Shown: positions 26,344-36,050 of the stretch, piece by piece
Position numbering within the stretch: position 1 is the first letter of the stretch
How the letters are laid out: each line of letters starts with the position of its first letter
Assembly: GCF_000758525.1 (NCBI RefSeq)
Contig: NZ_CP009241.1
Coordinates: 5,208,001-5,272,000, forward strand
DNA from: Paenibacillus sp. FSL H7-0357
GTDB lineage: Bacteria > Bacillota > Bacilli > Paenibacillales > Paenibacillaceae
Length of the DNA stretch: 64,000 nucleotides
Direction of reading: 5' to 3'
Position numbers and translations under genes: made by a program
The notes under the pieces: generated by a model
What the model saw: only the letters and a program-made list of their open reading frames with translations
Databases searched by the model: none
Told to the model about the DNA's origin: nothing

Positions 26344-27594
26344 ATGGACTGGATGAACAAGCTTCCGTTAAAACAGAGAATAGTTGCCGGTTGTTATCTG
26401 ATTGCCGCATTATTCGCAGTTCCTGTTCTGATTACTTTATTGATCATGGGCAAGATCTTGATCGGAATTATTCTTGTTGTGGTGCTGTCAGCGCTGACTT
26501 ATCCTCTTTCACGATTTATTGAGAGAACGCTTACATCTTCATTTGACGACATTTCCAATGTGACGCACACGATCGCCAAAGGAGATTTCACAAGCCGTGC
26601 GGACGAAAGCGGGGCCATGGGCGACATCAGCCGCTCGTTCAACACGATGATCGAGAAGCTGAAGAAGATTCTGACGGAAGCTTCGGGAATTACCCGCCAG
26701 GTAATGGACGCGAGCCGGGGTATTGAAGACAAGAACCAGAATCTCAAGATTGTCATGGCTCAGGTTGCCTCTTCTTCCAACGAGCTGGCCCTCGGCGCCA
26801 ATGAGATATCCGTGGATATTGCAGATATGACGGAATCCATCAAAGATATAGAAACCAAAGTTTCTAACTACACAAGCTCAACTAAAGAAATGAATAAACG
26901 TTCTATACATACGCTGGAGCTCGTCGAAAAAGGACGTGTGTCCGTTGACACTCAGGCAGAAGGTATGCGCAAGAATATTCAGGCTACGCAAAAGGTGGCC
27001 GATACGATTGATGCCCTTTCACAAAATGCCCGGGGCATTACCATGATTACGAAGACCATCACTGAAATTGCCGAGCAGACCAACCTGCTGTCGCTGAACG
27101 CATCCATTGAAGCCGCGCGCGCAGGAGAGCATGGCCGGGGGTTCGCCGTGGTAGCCCAGGAAGTCCGCAAGCTTGCCGAGGAATCCACCGCTTCTACTAA
27201 GGAAGTATTCGGGCTGGTACGCAGTATCGAAGCCGACATCAAGCAGGCAATCGACAATATTGCCATCAACGAAGAGGTCGTGCAGGTTCAGAATGAGATG
27301 ATCACCGAGACCGCTCATATTTTCGCGCAAATTGTGCAAAGTGTTCAGTACATAACCGAGCAAATCGCCTCCTTCTCTGCTGAAAGTGATCTCATGCTGG
27401 AAAGTGCACTCAAAATCTCCAGCGCCATTGAGAATATTTCCGCGATTACCCAGCAGACGGCAGCCGGAACCGAAGAGGTATCCGCAGCCATGAATGAGCA
27501 AATTAATGCCCTGCAATCCGTAGCCGAAGAGACAGATAAAATGACGCAATCCGTATTCCAGCTGCAAAAGACCATTCACATCTTCAAGTTCTAG
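26344..27594 (+). CDS. Methyl-accepting chemotaxis-type protein without extracellular sensor domain
   Basis: Chemoreceptor-like signalling protein, 416 aa. Two adjacent membrane segments (~residues 13-50) are joined by only a few residues, so there is no outer ligand domain. A HAMP region (~52-110) follows, then a long coiled-coil with the highly conserved hairpin [20 protein letters not shown] and [18 protein letters not shown], which binds CheA and CheW. It ends without a CheR-tethering pentapeptide. Start follows GGGGGAATT. It probably senses an intracellular or membrane-derived signal, or works with another sensor. It stands alone with its own terminator. Confidence 0.92.
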   Translation: MDWMNKLPLKQRIVAGCYLIAALFAVPVLITLLIMGKILIGIILVVVLSALTYPLSRFIERTLTSSFDDISNVTHTIAKGDFTSRADESGAMGDISRSFNTMIEKLKKILTEASGITRQVMDASRGIEDKNQNLKIVMAQVASSSNELALGANEISVDIADMTESIKDIETKVSNYTSSTKEMNKRSIHTLELVEKGRVSVDTQAEGMRKNIQATQKVADTIDALSQNARGITMITKTITEIAEQTNLLSLNASIEAARAGEHGRGFAVVAQEVRKLAEESTASTKEVFGLVRSIEADIKQAIDNIAINEEVVQVQNEMITETAHIFAQIVQSVQYITEQIASFSAESDLMLESALKISSAIENISAITQQTAAGTEEVSAAMNEQINALQSVAEETDKMTQSVFQLQKTIHIFKF

Positions 27595-27616
27595 ATTAAG
27601 CGTATCCTGCTCCGAG

Positions 27617-27670
27617 ACCTCTTTATGGATTATGGCTGATTATCAGCTGTATCCTGAAGAGGTTTTTTTT
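27617..27670 (+). terminator. Intrinsic terminator of the chemoreceptor gene
   Basis: ACCTCTT pairs with AAGAGGT around an inner CTGAT / ATCAG stem, followed by eight T residues. Confidence 0.85.
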
Positions 27671-27892
27671 GATTGAAATATGGTTAAAAATCACTATATA
27701 GTGCGCTAGCAACCGCTTTTGTCACCGGGTTTCATTTGATCTTTTGCGACAAATTAATACATATTTCGACTTTATTATTGCATATACATGATATTCATGG
27801 TTATCTATATGAACAGATATACATGAGGACCACAGAGGCAAGCTTAGCTGCTCCCTCATGTTCAGCAATCCACTAACGGGAGAGATGTACAG
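27671..27892. other. Intergenic region before the 116-aa protein
   Basis: AT-rich, no gene seen. A CATGAGG / CCTCATG inverted repeat (27820-27861) spans an inner AAGCTTAGCTGCT hairpin, so the mRNA leader is likely folded. A GGGAGAG ribosome site precedes 27893. Confidence 0.4.
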
Positions 27893-28243
27893 ATGGGGAA
27901 ATTTATTTTAAAGACAGATGTGGAACAGAAAGTAATCGAAATCGAATTGGAAGGCACCTTCTCTGAAGAGGACGGTCTCCGGTCCATCCAAGCTTATCAG
28001 CAAACGATCAATCCTATTAACCCAGCCGACTTTGAACTGAAAATTGATTGTATAAAGTTGAATGTAACCGCTCCAGATGTGGTGCCTCTGCTGGAAAGCT
28101 GCTTCGTGATGTTCAAGAGCGACGGATTTGTGAAGGTCAAGCTGACGCTGGAAAACAATCCGATCCTTAAAATGCAGCTGGCCCGGCTGGGCCGCAAGGC
28201 TGGTCTTGAGAATTTAGAGATCCTTTCCGCGGTTAAAGTGTAG
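27893..28243 (+). CDS. STAS-sized cytosolic protein, function unknown
   Basis: 116-aa acidic protein without membrane segments. The alternating strand/helix pattern (FELKIDCIKLNVTAPDVVPLLE...VKVKLTLENNPILK) is reminiscent of STAS or SpoIIAA-like folds, but I see no phosphorylatable serine motif and cannot confirm the family. It ends nine bases before the acetyltransferase start, so the two are probably co-transcribed and may work together. Ribosome site GGGAGAG is present. Confidence 0.75.
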   Translation: MGKFILKTDVEQKVIEIELEGTFSEEDGLRSIQAYQQTINPINPADFELKIDCIKLNVTAPDVVPLLESCFVMFKSDGFVKVKLTLENNPILKMQLARLGRKAGLENLEILSAVKV

Positions 28244-28251
28244 CAGCAGTT

Positions 28252-29124
28252 ATGGGAGAACATGTAATTAAGAAAATGACTGATTTCTCGGAGAGATCTA
28301 TTGCGGCTGTGAAGTCGCTGGAGCTGCTCTGCAAAAATTCCGATGGGAGCAATCTGAGAGTTGGCGTTGAGAGTCTGGGACCTGAGAACGGTGATGCTGC
28401 TTTCCTCTGCCATGCCGGGGAACAGTTAATCGGTTTTCTGAGCTGGTATACGTCGGACGGAACACAAGCCAACATCAATGGAATGGTGCATCCCGAATAC
28501 CGGCGGCAGCAGGTGTTCCGCAGACTGCTGGATCTCGCGAGGCAAGAGATGGAAGCTCAAGGTATCCAAACACTCCGTTACCGCATCCCTTCGGGGTCTC
28601 TTTCAGGAGCTGGTTGTGCGGCACAATTGGCAGCAAACTTGACCAGCTCCGAGTATTCCCTGAGTCTCAAGCAGTACCACGCCCGTGAGCCCCGTTACCC
28701 GGAACTAATGTTACAAGTAGAGCAGCCGGATGATTATGAATTTTCGGTAATCTGTTCATCGCAGGCTTTCGGTGATTCAGAATCATGGACAAGGGATTAT
28801 TGGGCCCATACCCGTCAGCCTGGGCGCATCACCTATATTGCCAAGAATAATCAGATGCCGGTTGGACTGATAAGAGTTAATAAAGTTGACTCCCGGACAG
28901 CGGTTATCCACGATTTCTGCGTCCTTCCGTCTTGCCAGGGAAAAGGCCTGGGCCGCGATATCCTTGCAGCAGCAGTGGAAGACCTGCTGCTGCAGGAACC
29001 CGATACGCATATACGGCTGGGCGTCGTCACTGAGAATGCCTATGCTCTGGACCTCTACCTGAGCGTCGGCTTTGCCATTATGGGCGAGTTTCAATATTTC
29101 ACAGGTCCTGTGTCTTGCCGGTAA
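28252..29124 (+). CDS. GNAT acetyltransferase with two tandem GNAT domains
   Basis: Acetyl-CoA-dependent N-acyltransferase, 290 aa. The first domain (~1-130) has VHPEYRRQQVFRRLL, a weak version of the acetyl-CoA loop; the second (~150-285) has the stronger FCVLPSCQGKGLGRDIL loop and the terminal NAYALDLYLSVGF helix. In such double proteins usually one domain is active, here most likely the second. The substrate is unknown. It follows the 116-aa gene after nine bases; the ribosome site between them is poor, so translation may be coupled. Confidence 0.88.
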   Translation: MGEHVIKKMTDFSERSIAAVKSLELLCKNSDGSNLRVGVESLGPENGDAAFLCHAGEQLIGFLSWYTSDGTQANINGMVHPEYRRQQVFRRLLDLARQEMEAQGIQTLRYRIPSGSLSGAGCAAQLAANLTSSEYSLSLKQYHAREPRYPELMLQVEQPDDYEFSVICSSQAFGDSESWTRDYWAHTRQPGRITYIAKNNQMPVGLIRVNKVDSRTAVIHDFCVLPSCQGKGLGRDILAAAVEDLLLQEPDTHIRLGVVTENAYALDLYLSVGFAIMGEFQYFTGPVSCR

Positions 29125-29168
29125 ATCAAAAGTTATAAATAGGAATGCTAAAGCCCGCCAGAACAAAT

Positions 29169-29206
29169 ACGGCGCTCAAGAAGAATCTACTCTTCTTGAG
29201 CGCCGT
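29169..29206 (+). terminator. Strong hairpin after the acetyltransferase gene
   Basis: Perfect 16-bp arms (ACGGCGCTCAAGAAGA and complement) with a 6-base loop; only three T residues follow, so termination is plausible but not textbook. It lies between convergent transcription units. Confidence 0.6.
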
Positions 29207-29265
29207 TTGCGTGATAGGGTGATCGTGAACCTCGTTTCCAAATCGGTACATGAATACATTCCTGC

Positions 29266-30756
29266 TTACTGACGCCCCTCATGCTTCTCCCAGCCCATGG
29301 TACGCGCTACAGCATCTTTCCAGGCGCCGTAGCGGCGTTCCCGTTCCTCCTCTCCATCAGCGGCGAGAACACCTTCTCGGCCTTGTTGAAGCTCTCCAGC
29401 TCTTCTCTTGACCAAATCCCTGAGGTGAGTCCGGCCAGCAGCGCTGCACCCAGAGCCGTCGTCTCCGCATAGGTAGTGCGGGTCACCTCACTGCCTAGAA
29501 TATCTGATTGAAACTGCATCAGCAGATCATTGCGGACAGCGCCGCCATCCACGCGCAGTCCGGTCAGCGGCATGCCGGCGTCTTTTTCCATCGCCCCAAT
29601 CACATCCCGGGACTGGAAAGCCAGCGACTCCAGCGTGGCCCGCACCAGGTGACCTGCCCTAGTCCCCCGGGTCAGTCCGAACACCGCGCCGCGGGCGTAC
29701 ATATCCCAATAAGGCGCCCCCAGGCCGGTGAAGGCCGGTACGACCACGACACCCTCGCTGTCCTCCACTTCCCTTGCTTTGTCCTCCGATTCTGAGGGGC
29801 CGGTAATCAGCCCCAGTCCTTCCTCCAGCCACTGGACGGCTGCACCGGCCACAAAGACACTGCCTTCGAGCGCATAATACAATTCATCGCCCATACCCCA
29901 GGCTACGGTGGTCAGCAGCCCATGAGTGGAGACGACTGCTTCCGTACCTGTATTCATCAGAATAAAACAGCCTGTGCCGTATGTATTTTTGGCGCTGCCG
30001 GCATCTAGACAGGTATGGCCGAACAATGCGGCCTGCTGATCGCCAAGGACAGAGCGGATAGGAATTTCCGCACCGAACCACTGTGCCTGGGCTACGCCGA
30101 ATTCCCCACCGGACATCCGCACCTCCGGGAGAATGGCGCGGGGGATGCAGAACTTTGATAAGCCGCTCATCCCATTTGCGCTCATGCAGATTAAACAGCA
30201 TCGTACGTGAAGCATTGGTCACGTCCGTGGCGTGCACAGCACCTCCGGTGAGCTTCCAGATCAGCCAGCTGTCAATGGTTCCGGCAAGCAGTTCTCCCCG
30301 CTCGGCACGTTCCCTTGAACCCGGTACATGGTCCAGAATCCAGGCCAGCTTTGTTGCCGAGAAATAGGCATCGACGACAAGTCCAGTCTTCTCGGCAATT
30401 TCAGCGGCAAGACCTTGCCGCTTAATGTCCTCACACTGCTCCGCCGTGCGCCGGTCCTGCCAGACAATGGCCGGATAAATCGGCACACCTGTAACCCTGT
30501 CCCAAATGAGCGCAGTTTCCCGCTGATTAGTGATGCCGATGGCCAAAATCTCCGCAGCCGGGACCCGGCTTCCGCTGATAGCATCTCTGGCTGCGGCAAG
30601 CTGGCTTTCCCAGATTTGCTCCGGGTCATGCTCAACCCAGCCTGGACGGGGGAAAAATTGTTTAATATCATACTGACCCTGGGAGAGCATGCCCGCTTCC
30701 AGATCAAACATAATCGCCCGTGAGCTGGTCGTGCCTTGGTCCAACGATAAAATCAT
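29266..30756 (-). pseudogene. glpK: Glycerol kinase gene with two frameshifts
   Basis: Glycerol kinase phosphorylates glycerol to glycerol-3-phosphate. The reading starts correctly at ATG 30754-30756 (AAGGAGG eight bases upstream) with SLDQGTTSSRAI and WQDRRT, but breaks near 30147-30149, where the conserved L-x-IPR-x-x-LPEVR segment loses two bases. The second half (GDQQAALFGH, YGTGCF, GLTRGT, VDGGAVRND) continues in another frame. A second shift near 29354 replaces the usual tail; the tail EEERERRYGAWKDA is still readable in a third frame to 29266. Either the gene is dead, or the assembly has two errors. No glpF or glpD is adjacent. Confidence 0.85.
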
Positions 30757-30823
30757 GATAGATGCCTCCTTGATTTGCTGCAAGATGTTCCACGATGAAC
30801 AAGATTAAAGTGCTAGTTTCAAC

Positions 30824-30852
30824 AAAAAGCACCTCTGCTGTCAGAGGCGCTG
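30824..30852 (-). terminator. Intrinsic terminator of the res operon
   Basis: Minus-strand hairpin AGCGCCTCT / AGAGGTGCT followed by five T residues, just after resE. Confidence 0.8.
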
Positions 30853-30870
30853 TCATGCTGGGTCAAGCGT

Positions 30871-32310
30871 TTACTGTTTTTCGACAGGAAGCCGCAGCGT
30901 GAAGGTTGTCCCCTCTCCAAGCTTGCTGTACGCGGTAATTTGCCCTTGATGCGACTCGACGATATTTTTAACGATCGCCAGTCCCAATCCCGTTCCCCCG
31001 GATTCCCCCCGGACACGCGCTTTATCTGCCTTGTAGAAACGTTCGAAAATATAAGGAAGATCCTCCGGCGCAATGCCGACTCCTTCATCCCGGACTTCAA
31101 TCCCCAGGTAACGGCGGCCCTCCAGAATCACTGTGCTGGTAACAATGGTAATGTGCTTGCCTGCGGGTGTATGGCGGAATGCATTGTCCAGCAGATTTGT
31201 CAGAACCTGCTCCAGCTTATCTTCGTCAGCAGCCTTAAGGAGCGGTATATCGCCAGACTTGGTCAGCTCCAGATGAATCTCCCGTTCCTTGGCCCGTACG
31301 GAAAACTTGCGGTATATGCGTTCCAGCAGCTCATCCATATCCACCTGCGCCTTGGCCATATCCGTATGTCCTGCCTCCATGCGGGCAAGATCCAGCAAAT
31401 CCTTAACCAGCCGTCCCATACGCAGCGATTCGTCATGGATAACCTGCACCAGCTCGCTGCTCTCCTCCGGCGAGGAGGCCATGCCATCCAGCAGCGCCTC
31501 GCTGTAGCCCTGCATCATCGAGAGTGGTGTGCGGATTTCATGCGATACGTTGGCCACAAAGTCCGTGCGCATTTTCTCCAGGCGCACCTCTTCAGTCACA
31601 TCACGCAGAACCGCTACAGCGCCGCGGATATTCCCTTCCGAATAGAGTGGAGCCATATGAACCGACCAGACTCCCTGGCGGACATGCACATTAGAACGAT
31701 CGTCGCTTCCCTGTCTCAGCGTGCTGAAGAACAGCGGGCGTAGCGGCGGCGGCACATCGCCTGAAGCAACCGCATCAGGATCAAGCTCAGAATCGCTTTC
31801 CTGCTCGTGGTCTAAATCCTTCCAGGCTTGAAGCAGTTTTTGGCCGTGCGGGTTGGTCAATATAATCCGGCCTTCGATGTCAAACGTGATGACGGCATCG
31901 CTCATGCTGCGCAGAACACTCGACAGATGGCCCTTCTCGTGGTTCAAACTGCGGATATTCTCCTCCAGCTCTTCAGCCATATGGTTGAATGAAGTGGCCA
32001 ATTGACCAATTTCGTCGCTCGTCACAAGTGTCAGCCTTGTCCCGTATTCACCCTTGCGGATATTGTTGGCCGCTTCAATGACCTGCTGCATCGGCTGGGT
32101 AATCTTAGTAAATAAAAACAAGGCAAAAAATGTCGTCAACGAGAACCCGATCATACAGGCATACATGAACAAACGTTTAATCGCCCCGGAATTGGCGAAG
32201 TTGCTGTCGATATAAGGCAGCAGAGACAGCCCCACCGTAATGAGCACGACAGCAACCAGACAGATGATCGTGATCCACAGCTTGCCGACAAGACTTCTCC
32301 AGAAATTCAC
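30871..32310 (-). CDS. resE: Sensor histidine kinase ResE
   Basis: Kinase of the ResD/ResE system that controls respiration and anaerobic genes in Bacillus. Order: two membrane segments (~10-32 and ~46-68), HAMP (~70-120), PAS domain (~125-235), HisKA with HEIRTPL, and the ATPase domain with N-box LLDNAFRHT, DEGVGI and GGTGLGLAIV. At 479 aa it is ~110 residues shorter than B. subtilis ResE because the large outer domain is missing; only ~12 residues link the two membrane segments. The GTG start abuts the resD stop. Last gene of resABCDE. Confidence 0.93.
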   Translation of the reverse strand: MNFWRSLVGKLWITIICLVAVVLITVGLSLLPYIDSNFANSGAIKRLFMYACMIGFSLTTFFALFLFTKITQPMQQVIEAANNIRKGEYGTRLTLVTSDEIGQLATSFNHMAEELEENIRSLNHEKGHLSSVLRSMSDAVITFDIEGRIILTNPHGQKLLQAWKDLDHEQESDSELDPDAVASGDVPPPLRPLFFSTLRQGSDDRSNVHVRQGVWSVHMAPLYSEGNIRGAVAVLRDVTEEVRLEKMRTDFVANVSHEIRTPLSMMQGYSEALLDGMASSPEESSELVQVIHDESLRMGRLVKDLLDLARMEAGHTDMAKAQVDMDELLERIYRKFSVRAKEREIHLELTKSGDIPLLKAADEDKLEQVLTNLLDNAFRHTPAGKHITIVTSTVILEGRRYLGIEVRDEGVGIAPEDLPYIFERFYKADKARVRGESGGTGLGLAIVKNIVESHQGQITAYSKLGEGTTFTLRLPVEKQ

Positions 32311-33027
32311 TTATTTAGGTACCTCGAGCTTGTAGCCTACGCCCCATACTGTGGTGATCATCGCTGCTGATTCCGGTGAAACTTTATTCAGTTTCTCGCG
32401 AAGCCGTTTGACATGGGTATCCACTGTACGTAAATCTCCGAAAAACTCGTAATTCCACACATCCTTAAGCAGCTCTTCGCGCGAGAATACCTTGTCCGGC
32501 GAGATAGCCAAATAATGCAGCAGCTCGTATTCCTTCGGGGTCAGGCTTACTTCCTGGCCGCCTGCAGTTACCCGGTGTGCATCATGCTCAATAATAAGAT
32601 GCGGGAAAACGATGTTGTTGCTGGAATTGCTCTCTTTGGATAAAAAGGCCGTTGCCGAAGAACGGCGCATAATGGCCTTGACCCGATAGATCACTTCTCG
32701 CGGGCTGAACGGTTTAACCACATAATCGTCTGCACCCATTTCAAAGCCCTGAACCCGGTTGATTTCCTCGCCCTTGGCGGTCAGCATCAGAACAGGAGTA
32801 GATTTGACCCCTCGGAGTCTCGTCAGCACTTCAATCCCATCGATGCCCGGCAGCATGACATCCAGCAAAATAAGGCCGTAATCATTGGCCGTTGCTTTGC
32901 GCAGAGCAATTTCGCCGTCTTCCGCTTCGTCGATTTCGTAGCCTTCTTTTTCAAGGTACATCTTTAGCAGGCGGCGAATGCGCTCTTCGTCATCCACCAC
33001 CAGAATTCTATTCAAATGCTCTGCCAT
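32311..33027 (-). CDS. resD: Response regulator ResD
   Basis: OmpR/PhoB-type transcription factor. Receiver domain (~6-120) with acidic DDEE, phosphoacceptor Asp in LLDVMLPG, Thr in MLTAKG and Lys in VVKPFSP; C-terminal winged helix with LTPKEYELLHYLA and TVDTHVKRLREKL. 238 aa, normal. It controls respiratory and cytochrome genes with ResE, whose GTG start touches this stop codon. Seventy-five bases separate it from resC, so a promoter of its own is possible, as in Bacillus. Confidence 0.95.
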   Translation of the reverse strand: MAEHLNRILVVDDEERIRRLLKMYLEKEGYEIDEAEDGEIALRKATANDYGLILLDVMLPGIDGIEVLTRLRGVKSTPVLMLTAKGEEINRVQGFEMGADDYVVKPFSPREVIYRVKAIMRRSSATAFLSKESNSSNNIVFPHLIIEHDAHRVTAGGQEVSLTPKEYELLHYLAISPDKVFSREELLKDVWNYEFFGDLRTVDTHVKRLREKLNKVSPESAAMITTVWGVGYKLEVPK

Positions 33028-33102
33028 TTCACAACAACCCCTTCATCAAATACAGTAGAACGTTATCTTAAAACCAAGTGCTGCGTTAGTAAACAAAGTT
33101 GC

Positions 33103-34365
33103 TCAGTCCGTCCCCGCATAAGAATGAAGCCCGGCGATGACCAGATTAACGCCCACCAAGGTGAACATTACGACCAGAAAGCCGAGTACGGCGAGCCACG
33201 CGGATTTGCGCCCTTGCCATCCGCGGGCCAGCCGCAAATGGAGATAGGCGCTGTAGAACAGCCAGGTGACGAGAGCCCACACTTCTTTGGGATCCCAGCC
33301 CCAGAATCTGCCCCAGGCTACTTGAGCCCAGATCATGGCAAATATCAGCGCACCCAGTGTAAAAATCGGGAATCCAATGGCTATAGCCCTGTACGTAATT
33401 TCGTCGAGATCATTCTCATCGATTCCGTCCAGTACCGGGTGTATGGCCTTGCCTAGCGGCTTGCGGACAATGAGGCGCAGGAGTCCATAGATAAGCGCGC
33501 CGGAGATCAGCGACCAGATAACCGTGTTGAATTTCCGTCCCGCATTGACACCATTCATCCATGAAGGCGCTTCGAAGAGAGGCTCCTTCATGCCAAGAAA
33601 CGACTGGAATTGCTCAATTTCGCTATGATACGGCGCCACAATCGGCGGCATTTTATAGCTCACTCTTTCTATTGTACTATCTTCCTGCCCGGGGCTGTCA
33701 ATCGTAACGTTGGAACGAACGAAAACAGTTTCGTATCCGGCGCCGCGAAAAGCAAAGACGCTCCCGAGAAACCCTATTATAACAATGATCGAAAAGAGAG
33801 TAAATTCGACCAGCCGCTGCTGCTTGCGGTCGCTCCGCTCCGCGCTGTCGAAATTCACTGTGCGCAGCAGATACATCAGACCGGCTGCGAAGCCGACTGC
33901 GAAGAATGATTCGCCCAAGGCAGCCAGGGTAACATGAATGTTCAGGTAGATGGATTTCAATGAAGGTATCAGCGGCTGAACCTCCTGCGGAAATACTGCC
34001 GCATAAGCCATAACGATGATGGAGATCGGTACCGCAAAGACGCCGAGAATGATCTTGCGGTAGATGGCGAAGATTACTGTGAAGGCAACCATCACCATCA
34101 TGGATAAAAAGGTCATGAACTCATACATATTGCTGACCGGAATATGACCCGATCCCATCCAGCGGGTGATGAAATAAGCCATGTGGCAAATGAGGCCCAA
34201 AGAGGAAATTATAAACGCAATTCTGCCCCAGCGCGCGGTATGCTCTTCCGGTTTTCTGCCGGACCACCTGCGCCCCATAATAGCGATTGTGAACAACATA
34301 AACGCACCGCTGTATAAGAAAAATGCGATGATAAAGACATCACTGCTGAAATCGAGCAAGCTCAT
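33103..34365 (-). CDS. resC: Cytochrome c maturation protein ResC (CcsA/CcsB type)
   Basis: Polytopic heme-handling protein of system II cytochrome c biogenesis; with ResB it moves heme across the membrane and ligates it to apocytochrome c. The tryptophan-rich WGRFWGWDPKEVW heme motif lies in the last third, flanked by conserved histidines in membrane segments (GLICH, LNIHV, GLHSY). 420 aa, eight or so membrane segments. Start overlaps the resB stop as ATGA, so the two are translationally coupled. Confidence 0.95.
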   Translation of the reverse strand: MSLLDFSSDVFIIAFFLYSGAFMLFTIAIMGRRWSGRKPEEHTARWGRIAFIISSLGLICHMAYFITRWMGSGHIPVSNMYEFMTFLSMMVMVAFTVIFAIYRKIILGVFAVPISIIVMAYAAVFPQEVQPLIPSLKSIYLNIHVTLAALGESFFAVGFAAGLMYLLRTVNFDSAERSDRKQQRLVEFTLFSIIVIIGFLGSVFAFRGAGYETVFVRSNVTIDSPGQEDSTIERVSYKMPPIVAPYHSEIEQFQSFLGMKEPLFEAPSWMNGVNAGRKFNTVIWSLISGALIYGLLRLIVRKPLGKAIHPVLDGIDENDLDEITYRAIAIGFPIFTLGALIFAMIWAQVAWGRFWGWDPKEVWALVTWLFYSAYLHLRLARGWQGRKSAWLAVLGFLVVMFTLVGVNLVIAGLHSYAGTD

Positions 34366-36050
34366 GCCATGCCTCCTCCGTTGTCCAATGATTTTTCATC
34401 GACTGTCATGTCTATCTTCTTCAGAATAGAAACGATCTCACGGCGGAAGCCGAACCAATTCTTGTTCGTATGGCCACCCAGTACAAGTTCTCCGTTCTCC
34501 AGCGCCAGCCAGATGCGTCTATGCTGCCAGTAGAAGCCAAGCACGAGCCCAAGCATTACGATCCCGGCACCGATCCAGACAAAGGGCATTGCACGGTCCA
34601 CACGCACATTGAGGAAGGAGGTGGACTCTGCAAAATCAACATCGCTCATGCTCTTCACTTCAAGCTCCAGAAACCGGCTGCCGCCTCCCAGCTTATCGTT
34701 GATCGTCTGCTGCTGGAACTGATCCTTGTCAATCGCCTTCGGAAAATAGAAATATTGCTGCCCTTCCGCCGGCAGGTCCGGCCCCGTAATCAGAAAAAGG
34801 AATGCAGGCGCATTCGGATTAGGCGATTTGGATACCGGCTGCCCCTCCTCGTTCAGGCCGAAATCCATATATTTCTCTTTCAGCTCCAGGGTGTAGGGAC
34901 CGACCTGAAAGGTGCGCTGAGAGTTCTTCATCTCCAGCTTGAACTTGCCGAATGCCTCACCCGTAGCTGAATTCACCAGCTCAGGCTGTACTGAGCGCAG
35001 TACAGGAGTCAGGTCATAATCAAACTGATACGCTTTCAAACCTTTGTAGCTGAGCGGTGAATTCACACGGATATCATGGGAGGTCACCTCTGCGAGCTGC
35101 GGCTCCTTCGAAGGATCGACACAATCGGCGGTGCATTCATAAAGCTTAGCCTTTGTCTCATACAGCTTCGGCAGCACTTTCCTGCCGCGGAATTCCTCAG
35201 GCATTTCTGCTTCCGAGTAAAATTCCACTGTAAACTTCTCATTGAGTAAATAATAAGTGGTATCCGGAATCCTAGTCATTTCCCCTTGCGGAAAAGCGAG
35301 ATGCTGATCCATATTCAGCCCCGGCAGTCCTCTCGCCAGTACGGCAAGCAAAAAAATAATCAGGCCGATATGTATAACATAGGGTCCCCAGCGGCTGAAA
35401 CGGTGCTTCTCTGCCAGCAGAGCGCCACCCTCTGTCCTTACACGGTAGCCTTTTTTCTTAAGCGGCTCTACAATTCCGGCCACCCAAGTCTCCGGGTCTT
35501 CCTGTACACCAGTGACCAGAACAGCCTTTTGGCGGGTCAGAAACTGCCGGTGCTTGCGGATCTTCTGGCGGGTCAGCGCCTTGTACAGCGGAAGTACGCG
35601 GTCCAGGCTGCAGATCACCAGTGAAGCTCCGATCATTACCAGCAGGGTTACGAACCACCAGGATTCATAGGTGTGCGAAAGGCCGAGTCTATAATAAATA
35701 TTCCCGGCTGTTCCGTACGTTTCTTTGTAATACGTTGAGGCATCAATGTTCAGAAAAGTGCTCTCCTGCGGGAAAATCGTACCCAGCATGGAGCCCAGCA
35801 GCGTCAGCACAATCAGGTAAATCGCTATTTTGACAGAGGAAAAAAAGTTCCACACACGGTCGATCACTCCGGGATTCACACGCTGTGAACGGCGGGCAAC
35901 TCCATCGTAGCGCATTTCAAGATTCTCTCCCGAGGAACTTCCCTTCTCCTCCAGCGGCTTGCCGCAGGCTTCGCACAGAACGGTACCTACCGGATTCTGA
36001 TGCCCGCATTCGCATTTGGTATTGCTGATCAGCGGCGTCCGTTTCTTCAT
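34362..36050 (-). CDS. resB: Cytochrome c maturation protein ResB with N-terminal zinc-ribbon
   Basis: Membrane partner of ResC in system II cytochrome c assembly. Three membrane segments near residues 72-95, 130-150 and 210-235 and a large outer domain with a last membrane segment (~505-525) fit ResB. The first ~35 residues add a Cys-x-Cys...Cys-x2-Cys motif (C13, C15, C26, C29) that looks like a zinc ribbon on the cytoplasmic side and is not needed for the classic function. 562 aa. Overlaps resA and resC by four bases each. Confidence 0.93.
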   Translation of the reverse strand: MKKRTPLISNTKCECGHQNPVGTVLCEACGKPLEEKGSSSGENLEMRYDGVARRSQRVNPGVIDRVWNFFSSVKIAIYLIVLTLLGSMLGTIFPQESTFLNIDASTYYKETYGTAGNIYYRLGLSHTYESWWFVTLLVMIGASLVICSLDRVLPLYKALTRQKIRKHRQFLTRQKAVLVTGVQEDPETWVAGIVEPLKKKGYRVRTEGGALLAEKHRFSRWGPYVIHIGLIIFLLAVLARGLPGLNMDQHLAFPQGEMTRIPDTTYYLLNEKFTVEFYSEAEMPEEFRGRKVLPKLYETKAKLYECTADCVDPSKEPQLAEVTSHDIRVNSPLSYKGLKAYQFDYDLTPVLRSVQPELVNSATGEAFGKFKLEMKNSQRTFQVGPYTLELKEKYMDFGLNEEGQPVSKSPNPNAPAFLFLITGPDLPAEGQQYFYFPKAIDKDQFQQQTINDKLGGGSRFLELEVKSMSDVDFAESTSFLNVRVDRAMPFVWIGAGIVMLGLVLGFYWQHRRIWLALENGELVLGGHTNKNWFGFRREIVSILKKIDMTVDEKSLDNGGGMA

